Source: Bdellovibrionales bacterium (GTDB taxonomy: Bacteria > Bdellovibrionota > Bdellovibrionia > Bdellovibrionales > Bdellovibrionaceae). Taken from it: 64,000 nucleotides of DNA. Shown piece by piece: positions 56,961 to 64,000 of the stretch. The notes under the pieces were generated by a model. The model saw nothing but the letters and a program-made list of their open reading frames with translations. It made no database searches and was not told the DNA's origin. Positions within the stretch are counted from its first letter, which is position 1, and the number at the start of each line of letters is the position of its first letter. The position numbers and the translations under genes were made by a program. The stretch covers positions 62,001 to 126,000 of the forward strand of contig JADJOV010000023.1 in NCBI GenBank assembly GCA_016713585.1, read 5' to 3'.

Positions 56961-57262
56961 TCAGGAAATGCCGCGGGAACTTTCTTGTCTGTTGACTTAC
57001 GGCTACTTGTGCCGGACTTCAGATTTGGAAAAATGCATTGCCGGTTTGCAGAATTTCATGAATTCTCTTTCATCCCATCAGAGGGCGGATACCTCTCTGT
57101 CTTTATAATCGCTCACAAGTAGATAACCTGCAACCTGATTCATTTAATGGATAGAGTTCGCAAAGGAAGCTGACCTTTTTGATCAGAGATTACAGCGGCT
57201 GATCATTTGCCCCATTTCTCCCATCCACACGGACCTATTTTTCAATCAAATCAACTGGCCAA
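56961..57262. other. Intergenic region, nothing recognised
   Basis: About 300 bp between two leftward genes. No repeat, RNA gene or ORF with support. Confidence 0.4.
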
Positions 57263-58477
57263 TTACACGATTTTATAGTTTCGGGAAAAAACTTTGGCGT
57301 TCATCAAAATGTCATTGAATATTTTCGATTTACATCGATAGAGTTGGATCCCAAGTGGAATGTGGCCGGCGTCACGCACCAGCAACATTTGCTTAAAAGG
57401 TGCAGAAAAGTTTTGAAAATGCTTATTCGCTTTTTCTAAAGGCGTTGCGGGATCTAAATCGCCTTGAATATATAATGTTGGGGCCGTAGTGCGATACTTA
57501 GATGGATCAAAAGGATTGTTCAAAACCCTGCCATTACAATCATTACTTTCGAGGACGATTTGACCCCCGACCATGACCTTTGACCGCCCATAATCCTCTG
57601 TGATTTCTGAGCAAGCAATTTGCTTAAAAATGTCGGTGGCTTGAGTCTCAATTGAACTATGAATCTCACCCTTTAGAGAAGCGAGCCCCTGCTTATCACC
57701 AGTCAACAAAGGCGCGAGCTTCATTAACACATCTGGGAAGAAGGGATTCTGAGTAATCCCGAAATAAAGCCAGGTGTATATTGCATTCGCCCATTTCTCT
57801 TGGGTCTCTTCTAGAGGAAGTGGCGACGCTGAAAGGATTGTTTGCAACCGCGAGTCACCCCGAGCCAATATTTTAAGCAAGATCTCATTGAAATCTTTTT
57901 GAGTTTCTCCCTTAGAAAAAGTGTCGCCAACAACGGCCTCCAATACAAGGGCCTTTAATTTTGGGCCCTCAAAAGACTTATCATTGGCAATCAAATTAGC
58001 GACCTCAGTTGCGTGAACTGTCCCAAAGGAATGGCCATACAATACGAATTCAGAGAAGCCTCTTTTTTTGAGATCCTTCAAAATTTCAATAACATCATTG
58101 GCTAAACTTTTTGTAGAGAGTTCCAATGCAATAGATGGATCGACTTTATTGCAATAGGTCGATCGCTGGTCAGTGAAGACACGATTTAACAATGATTTTG
58201 GCAAGAGCGACATCATAGAATCCGGGTCCGATGATATGCCAGGATCGCCGCCGGGGCCACCAGGCAAATATATTACGACTGGAATTGATCTGTTGCTATT
58301 GCCTTCAACCAATTGATATCGAAAAGTGAAATGTCCTAACTCCAGATCACTGTATGAAATCGGCACCTGAATTGATCTGATATTTTCATGTTTACAATAA
58401 TCCGATAGCACGTCAGCCTGGGCTATGAAGGAAAAAGCTATTTGTATACAAAGTATGAAAAAAGCAATTATCTTCAT
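57263..58477 (-). CDS. Secreted alpha/beta-hydrolase (S33 peptidase-like)
   Basis: The start at 58477 gives MKIIAFFILCIQIAFSFIAQA, a signal peptide. The 404-residue precursor has IPVVIYLPGGPGGDPG (oxyanion-loop HGGPG-type motif of proline iminopeptidase/tricorn-interacting proteins), the nucleophile VLYGHSFGTVHATEV, an acid in YIQGDLDPATP and the His in VRDAGHIPLG. All three catalytic residues are present in order. Two cysteine pairs are visible (SDYCKHE/TYCNK and IACSE/NDCNG). It is probably a periplasmic or exported aminopeptidase or esterase, fitting a predatory or scavenging life. Confidence 0.82.
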   Translation of the reverse strand: MKIIAFFILCIQIAFSFIAQADVLSDYCKHENIRSIQVPISYSDLELGHFTFRYQLVEGNSNRSIPVVIYLPGGPGGDPGISSDPDSMMSLLPKSLLNRVFTDQRSTYCNKVDPSIALELSTKSLANDVIEILKDLKKRGFSEFVLYGHSFGTVHATEVANLIANDKSFEGPKLKALVLEAVVGDTFSKGETQKDFNEILLKILARGDSRLQTILSASPLPLEETQEKWANAIYTWLYFGITQNPFFPDVLMKLAPLLTGDKQGLASLKGEIHSSIETQATDIFKQIACSEITEDYGRSKVMVGGQIVLESNDCNGRVLNNPFDPSKYRTTAPTLYIQGDLDPATPLEKANKHFQNFSAPFKQMLLVRDAGHIPLGIQLYRCKSKIFNDILMNAKVFSRNYKIV

Positions 58478-58504
58478 TGGTTGATAACCCTCGGGATCTG
58501 TCAT

Positions 58505-59066
58505 TAAGAATCAATATATTTCTTGATGGACAATACAACATTCATCAGATCTGATCCACTGTAGATTTTTAAACAATCATGTAGAAACTACATCCCCTCC
58601 GATTACGTGGTCCCCTACCAATGATGAAATAACAGTGCCGAAGATACATAAAGAAAACACTCAGAGGTTTTCCGTCGCCAGATCAACCTACCACTCAAGT
58701 GATCCAACGTCCTATATAGTTGCAATCAAACGATATGAGCTCTATTCTTCTTATCCGCCGCTGAGGGTGGCACCTGTAGGCGCGCATGGGAAATTGTGAT
58801 GGGATTGATCCTTTTGAACTCGCAAATCATATATGTATTGATTCAGCGACAACCTCGACCGAGCAAGCAACTCGGAATGTTTTAGAGTGGATGAGATCCT
58901 CCCTTGGCTTGCCGCACCACATTGGCTCATTGAGAAGGCCATGAATCCTTATCAGCATTATAAAAAGAAATTATTTATATCCATCGTCTAACCAAATCGA
59001 TTTCTTGCCGAATGGCCTATTATTGGGGATTATCTACAGGACTTCCCAATAGAAAGGAATCTAACT
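58505..59066. other. Intergenic region of 560 bp, no convincing gene
   Basis: A 63-codon minus-strand ORF (58751-58942) has no start signal or known motif. It lies between divergent genes and should hold both promoters. Confidence 0.4.
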
Positions 59067-60176
59067 GTGAACAGCATTCGCCATCTACTCATTCTGACAC
59101 TTCTCTTCTCCTTCGCGAGCCCAGGGCTCGGTTCTGAAAAAGCCGTGCTGGCCGGAGGTTGCTTTTGGTGTATGGAAGCTCCTTTTGAGAAAATGAAAGG
59201 GGTTATATCGGTTGTTTCTGGATACACAGGGGGCCAGAAAAAAAATCCAAGCTATTCCGAGGTCTCGAGTGGTTCGACCGGCCATCTCGAAGCCGTTGAA
59301 ATCACCTTTGATCCGAAACTAGTTTCCTATACAGATTTATTGGAAGTCTTTTGGCGCAAATTGATCCTACTGATGCCGGAGGGCAATTCGTGGATCGAGG
59401 GAAACAATACAGTTCTGCAATTTTTTACTTCAGCGAAGATCAAAGAAAATAGCCGAAAGTTCAAAGGCTCGGCTGCAAGCTTCAAAGAGATTCTCAAGTC
59501 CGGTTGCGACCGAGGTTCGACAGGCTTCTACTTTTTTTCCTGCAGAAGAATATCATCAGGATTATTACAAAAAGAATCCTGTCCGATACAAGTACTATAG
59601 ATTCAGGTCAGGACGGATCAGTTTCTGGACAAAACCTGGGGTGCAGATAGACATTTCAATCCAACACAGGATAGAGTTAAAGAAACTAAAGAAATACAGA
59701 AAGAAGTAAAAATGTTAACAGAATCTGTTGCAACATATACGAAGCCAACAATCTCGGAAATAAAAGAAAAACTGACATCAATCCAATTTGAAGTGACTCA
59801 GAAGGATGGTACGGAGCCGCCTTTTAAGAATGAGTATTGGGACAATAAGAAGGCCGGAGTCTATGTTGATGTGGTCACGGGGGAACCACTTTTCAGCTCC
59901 TCGGATAAGTTTGATTCCGGAACCGGTTGGCCGTCCTTCACTAAGCCCTTAGCCACAGAAAATATTGTCGAAAAAAAAAGAACGACGGTTTTTATGACCA
60001 GAGTTGAGGTTCGATCAAAACACGGAGACTCTCACCTTGGCCACGTCTTTGACGATGGGCCGGCCCCGACTGGATTGAGGTATTGTATTAACTCGGCGTC
60101 ATTGCGCTTTGTTCCTGTCGAGAAATTGGCTGAAGAAAAACTTGGGAAATATTTGGACCTATTTAGTTCTAAGTAA
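59067..60176 (+). CDS. msrAB: Secreted MsrA-MsrB methionine sulfoxide reductase fusion, three frameshifts
   Basis: The GTG at 59067 follows AAAGGAA. A signal peptide (LLILTLLFSFASPGLG) leads to the MsrA domain with AGGCFWCMEAPFEK (catalytic Cys) and SGYTGGQKKNPSYSEV. The frame then shifts by one-base losses near 59355, 59447 and 59614, with the sequence continuing as IDPTDAGGQFVDRGKQY, IAESSKARLQASKRF, FFPAEEYHQDYYKKN and DQFLDKTWGADRHFNP. The MsrB domain (from about 59780) has GTGWPSFTKPL, TRVEVRSKHGDSHLGHVF and RYCINSASLRF with its catalytic Cys; it lacks the CxxC zinc pairs. The fused, exported enzyme would repair oxidised envelope proteins. Confidence 0.85.
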
Positions 60177-60689
60177 TGATGTGACCTCAGTTGGCTTCGG
60201 CGTCGTGTGATCCTTCAAAACCTGAATTTTTTTGAGTATCACCATGGTTTCACCCTCTAATCCACCTGTGAGAGGCACAGCATGGATTAGCTCCCAAGCC
60301 GGTAGTTCCCTGAGAACTGAAGTCAACTGTTCACAGCCAAAAAAACTTCGGACCACATAATTATAGGTTTCAGTTCTCGGAAGTTCTCGACTGATCCACC
60401 AAAAACTGACAAACCTATTATCCAACTGAGTTTCGACTTCAGCGAGGTCATATCCATCTAAACCATAGCTAATTGTAAGGTCAGCTGAGGTTCGATCGAA
60501 ATCATTGATCAAATCGCTGGTTTGATATTGCACGCGAAGACCGCTTTGGATGCTGTTATGAATCTAGAGAGGAATGTAGATCCTCTGATTTTATGACCGC
60601 ACACTTCTCCGACTTTGTCGGCTGAAAACCCAGGACTGCTAACTAAAAGTGAAATTGCAAAGATTATGTAAACACTCATATTTCGCATG
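60159..60689 (-). CDS. Secreted protein, unknown function, one frameshift
   Basis: The ATG at 60689 lies eight bases after GGAG and begins MRNMSVYIIFAISLLVSSPG, a signal peptide, followed by DKVGEVCGHKIRGST. The frame breaks near 60562-60566 (one base lost) and continues IHNSIQSGLRVQYQTSDLIN, VSFWWISRELPRTETYNYVV and WELIHAVPLTGGLEGETMVI. Corrected length is about 176 residues. Its end overlaps the convergent msrAB stop by 18 bp. Family unknown. Confidence 0.55.
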
Positions 60690-60846
60690 GAGCCATCTCC
60701 TATATTGACCGTTCAGTATATAATTTTTCATATCCTATCGGGCCCGTCGGCCGATTTCTGAGATCCAAAGTAGCAGAGGTCGCTCACAAACACTCTACCT
60801 AGAGTCTCCCTATTAGTGACATAGTTTGACACCTGAATTGGCACTT

Positions 60847-61185
60847 CTAATCTCGACTGGCACGCTCAAACCTCCGTAAAAAGCCTACAGCGGCTTCATT
60901 ACCACCAATCGCGTAGTGTCCTAATGAGAGGTGATTGAAAGCGCAGTTCTGGTCGTATGATAGTGACTCAACTGACAGCCATTTTTTTTCACGAAACAGG
61001 AGTGATTCAAGTTTTTTCGCAAAGTCCGAAGATAGAGCTTTCCCTACCCAGGGATTCGGAGAAAACGTATTATATATAGAATCCAAATAATGACATATAC
61101 GTGTCTGGTTGTTTTCAATCAAATGATTTCCAACGCCGATGGACCCACATCCAGTCCTCTGGGTGCTCACGAACAATGCGCTCAA
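60847..61185 (-). CDS. Doubtful ORF downstream of lpxL
   Basis: A 112-codon frame whose first third overlaps the end of lpxL in another frame. The remaining part (SFSPNPWVGKALSSDFAKKL-like, LSLGHYAIGGNEAAVGFLRR) reads plausibly as protein but has no ribosome site or family. It may be a real small gene starting inside lpxL, or chance. Confidence 0.25.
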   Translation of the reverse strand: MSALFVSTQRTGCGSIGVGNHLIENNQTRICHYLDSIYNTFSPNPWVGKALSSDFAKKLESLLFREKKWLSVESLSYDQNCAFNHLSLGHYAIGGNEAAVGFLRRFERASRD

Positions 61186-61997
61186 TTACATGGGTCACCT
61201 CTTGAGTGATCAGCGCAAAGGTTTTTCCTTGTCGTCGCTGATCAAATGCTCCAGCTGAAGAGGAGGTTCAATTTTGAGATGAAATTTCCCATCGGATCCT
61301 TCAAAGGCGTATATTGGAACAATGGGACTTCGAGTCTTTAAATAAAATAAAGCTAATCCAAAAGCTGTGCCAGTTTTCTTTCCAAAAAAATCGACCTCAA
61401 TCCCAAAAGGCCTTCCCATAAATTGATCATTCACAAATATAACCGTTTCGTTCCCTCGGATCGCTTTCAGAATCTCGAAGGGAGTTTTTGGTCCATGAGC
61501 CTCTATATACTGAGCCCCGTGAACTCTTCGAACAAAAAACCACAGATCATTAAACCACTGACTCTTAAACACCTTCGTAATCAGATGAATTTTGAATCCA
61601 TTGAGCGCCAGTGCAGAGATTGCCACATCCCCGTGACCCAAATGTAAACTCAAAGCATAAACACCTCGCTGCTGTTCCAAAGCCTGAATCAGATGCTCCT
61701 TCCCCTCGAAAACAAGGTTTGTCTTGAGCCATTTCTCATTCATCGAAGGAATTGAAAAGAACTCAACTAGATCTTCATTTAATTTATATACGGATTTTCG
61801 ACCGACACGAATCCGATCGGACTCTGACCACTCTGGAAAGGCAAGCCGCAGATTATCCAAAACCACCCGTCGTCGAACTCGTAAAACATCAAACCAGAGA
61901 ATTCCCAAGGTCGACCCAAACCCCGAATCCATCGACGGGGCAACAACCCAAAAATCCAACAGACAAATCTAACCAAGAACCTCGTGCAAACATTCAT
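61115..61997 (-). CDS. lpxL: Lipid A acyltransferase of the LpxL/HtrB family, two frameshifts
   Basis: The protein adds a secondary acyl chain to Kdo-lipid A. N-terminal CWIFGLLPRRWIRGLGR is in one frame; after a one-base loss near 61912 comes LGILWFDVLRVRRRVVLDNL and AFPEWSE, then YALSLHLGHGDVA with the HX4D-type catalytic site (H...D), and VIFVNDQFMGRPFGIEVDFFG. A second loss in the A/T run 61222-61226 separates the end, which reads VIERIVREHPEDWMWVHRRWK, the family's C-terminal motif. Corrected length about 294 residues. Its start overlaps the end of lpxK by 29 bp. Confidence 0.86.
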
Positions 61998-63060
61998 AAA
62001 ACTCACTCTCGCCTTGATCAAATTTAATCTTCAAAGGGGCAACGCCCCAGGTTGAACACTTTGAAAATCCACGTAATTTAATTTCATCTTTTTCGGTTAC
62101 GACCACCATCTGACAGTTTTTTTGAACTCGCATTTTTCAATCTCCATCACATCTTTAATTGTATACTGGTGATGGTCAGCAAAAAAACAACTTTCAAACT
62201 GCCTCTTTGGATACTGGGACTTGAGCAAATCCATAAAGGATTCCGGGTCAGCCAAACCGCAAACCACAAGCCAGCGACTTCCCGAGAGCACAAGTCCGGC
62301 CGGAACACCGGTCGGATCAATGGCATTGGATTGATTCGGAATGTTCATGCTTCGAACTCCTGCAAGTTCCTGCCGAACAATCGCAAATGGCTTTTCATAC
62401 ACGCCTTGCTTTTCAAAACCATTTTTCAGTCTGAGAATTCCGCTTCTGAGCCTTTGTGAAAAGAACAAAATCCGCCCGAAAAAATTGCGAAATCTCTTCT
62501 CGAGCTCGTCCCAATGGCAAGACCTGGTAGTGGGAAATCGGTTGACTCAAGTCCAGCAACAACAAATTAAGTTGCCGATTAAGTTGCAAATGCTGAAATC
62601 CATCATCAATCACAATGACATTGACTCTCTCGAGAGTCTCGAGCACCCGAGCGGTTCGCCACTTCTCTGGGCCCACGTAAACGCTGGCCTTTGGATGAAC
62701 GGTTGCGAGCCAAAGCGGCTCATCACCATAAACCTTTGCCCCCTCTGGGTTCTGGATATCAACTCTGGTGGGTTTTGTGGCGCTGGCTTTATAAGCTCGA
62801 CTCACGACTCCGACAGTTTTATCTTTGCTCTCAAAGTAAGAAATGACCAGATCAACGAGGGGTGTTTTTCCAGTCCCACCCACCGTGAGATTTCCAAGAC
62901 TGATGACCGGTGTCTTCAGTGTCAATGAGGAGGCCCAGTGATTCCGATAAGCCCAAACCCGAACCTGCGAGAGCCCACTTAAAGCCCAACTCAAGGGGGT
63001 TAGCCATTTTGTCAGATTAGGATTTTGACTCTGGTTGTTTTTCAACGAAAAACTCCTCAA
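61969..63060 (-). CDS. lpxK: Tetraacyldisaccharide 4'-kinase LpxK, two frameshifts
   Basis: LpxK phosphorylates the 4' position of the lipid A precursor at the inner membrane. The first frame has VISLGNLTVGGTGKTPLVDL (P-loop), VVSRAYK, VYGDEPLWLA and VIVIDDGFQHLQLNR (DDGFQH). An extra base at the run 62415-62418 moves the frame to FEKQGVYEKPFAIVRQEL, and SCFFADHHQYTIKDV. A missing base at the run 62117-62123 moves it again to CQMVVVTEKDEIKLRG before the stop at 61969. The two changes cancel in length, giving about 363 residues. The gene begins inside the end of lpxB. Confidence 0.9.
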
Positions 63061-64000
63061 GGGATTTCACCACTCTGTCCGTAGCCCCTTTTTCCCCCAA
63101 ATACTGTGGTAATTTGGAAAGATCCTGGATCACCTGCTGACGATAACCTGGGTCGACTAAATACCTATCTAACTCATGCGCCAAAATCGATGGGGACGCC
63201 TGCGCTTGCCAGCGCTCAGGCACAACCTCACGATCTAAAATAAGGTTAACCAGACCGAAAAACTTAGTCCCTCTGACCAAAATCCTTGCGATCCAACCCG
63301 TGAGCCACTTCATCTTGTACATGATCACCATTGGCTTCCTCAACAAACCCACCATCAGCGTGGCCGTGCCAGAGGCCACCAAAACAAGATCAGTTAAATT
63401 GATCATACGCAGAGGGTCATCTTTTTGAATGATGTAGGGAAAACCAAAATCTTCCAGATAGGGAAGCAAATCCTCTCGAGAAAAAGACGGAGCGCAGAGA
63501 ATTAACAATTTCATCTGAGAGTGCTTTTTCATCAAAATTCGAGCCACCTCAAGCTGTATTGCAAAATGTTGTTTCAACTCAAGACGACGACTTCCAGGCA
63601 TAAGGCCCAACACAATATCCTTATCTTCAATTCCACATCGACGGCGATTCTCCAAGCGTCTGGCTTCATCGAACAAGGTCGGATCCAATTCATCTAACAC
63701 CGGGTGTCCAACAAACTCCGAGGTCACCTGGTGACGATCATAGAACTTTTTCTCGAAAGGGAAGAGCAAAAATACTTTCTTGCAATATCTTTGAATTGTT
63801 TTGACTCGCCCTTGGCGCCAGGCCCAAATTTGCGGCGAGATGTAATACACCACTGGAATTCCCAATCGATGCAATTTTTTCGATAACATCAGATTGAATT
63901 CTGGATAATCCATAACTACGACGACCCGAGGTCTGCGCTTGGCAGCTTCCTCAACCAATCGATTAAAAACTGCCTTGAGATGTTTATAATGGGTTATTAT
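63017..64000 (-). CDS. lpxB: Lipid-A-disaccharide synthase LpxB (N-terminus beyond window)
   Basis: The frame is open to the window edge, so the true start lies outside; only about the last 327 residues are seen. Typical LpxB motifs are RPRVVVVMDYPEFNLMLSKK, VVYYISPQIWAWRQGRVKTI, VFLLFPFEKKFY, EFVGHPVLDEL and LGLMPGSRRLELKQHF, then VASGTATLMVGLLRKPMVIM-YKM. The enzyme condenses UDP-diacylglucosamine with lipid X. It leads into lpxK with a 44-bp overlap, so lpxB-lpxK-lpxL form an operon running leftward. Confidence 0.95.
   Translation of the reverse strand: MITHYKHLKAVFNRLVEEAAKRRPRVVVVMDYPEFNLMLSKKLHRLGIPVVYYISPQIWAWRQGRVKTIQRYCKKVFLLFPFEKKFYDRHQVTSEFVGHPVLDELDPTLFDEARRLENRRRCGIEDKDIVLGLMPGSRRLELKQHFAIQLEVARILMKKHSQMKLLILCAPSFSREDLLPYLEDFGFPYIIQKDDPLRMINLTDLVLVASGTATLMVGLLRKPMVIMYKMKWLTGWIARILVRGTKFFGLVNLILDREVVPERWQAQASPSILAHELDRYLVDPGYRQQVIQDLSKLPQYLGEKGATDRVVKSLEEFFVEKQPESKS

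Noticed and set aside
58751..58942. 63-codon ORF in the gap before msrAB
   Set aside because: No start signal, no family, no conserved-looking motif.
1..64000. tRNA, rRNA, insertion sequences or prophage
   Set aside because: Reading both strands I saw no cloverleaf-like tRNA, rRNA sequence, transposase or phage structural gene. A tRNAscan or IS search could still find something I missed.

Overview
The window looks like a chromosomal segment of a Bdellovibrio-like Gram-negative bacterium (Bdellovibrionota). Family-level hints are a TIGR02147 regulator, a DUF3108 lipoprotein, a lipoprotein with the 'FQNC' lipobox typical of this group, many small secreted proteins of unknown function, an alternative complex III (act) operon, and lipid A genes that show an outer membrane. 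No taxonomic marker gene is present, so this is an inference.

Layout. 1-5.6 kb: end of a cyclic-nucleotide-binding/EAL protein, an AlkD-type glycosylase, a lipoprotein, a glycosyltransferase remnant, and a TIGR02147 regulator divergent from two secreted proteins. 5.6-9.8 kb: GST-like protein, threonine ammonia-lyase, zinc-ribbon protein, lipase-like protein, DUF1456 protein. 9.8-12.8 kb: glycolytic operon gap-pgk-tpiA. 13-17 kb: orphan histidine kinase, haem-oxygenase-like protein, methyltransferase, class II glutamine amidotransferase. 17.4-27.5 kb: a leftward run actA-B-C-D-E-F-thrS-infC, with infC starting at AUU. 27.5-30 kb: repeat-rich non-coding DNA and an HNH nuclease. 30-32.5 kb: a secreted protein joining a Fic domain to a probable ADP-ribosyltransferase domain. 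32.7-40.3 kb: aspartokinase, a secreted protein, an RRM/PP-loop ATPase fusion, a TPR/winged-helix regulator, and a beta-helix lipoprotein. 40.4-42.8 kb: a decayed second HNH copy and a DUF4143 ATPase behind tandem palindromic operators. 42.8-48.1 kb: two VAO-type flavoproteins flanking a membrane protein, with a TPR protein. 48.2-58.5 kb: methyltransferase, two GT9 glycosyltransferases, secreted proteins and lipoproteins, a secreted nucleotidyltransferase-like protein, a VOC protein and an S33-type hydrolase. 59-64 kb: an MsrA-MsrB fusion and the lipid A genes lpxL, lpxK and lpxB.

An unusual property runs through the whole window. About twenty single-base frame breaks or in-frame stops interrupt otherwise well-conserved genes, including thrS, tpiA, lpxK, lpxL, actB and actF. 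Most are one-base losses or gains in homopolymer runs. Uncorrected consensus errors explain this best, so I give full gene spans and say where the frame breaks.

The most novel candidates are the secreted Fic-ART protein, the RRM/PP-loop fusion, the paired flavoprotein cluster and the secreted nucleotidyltransferase-like protein.
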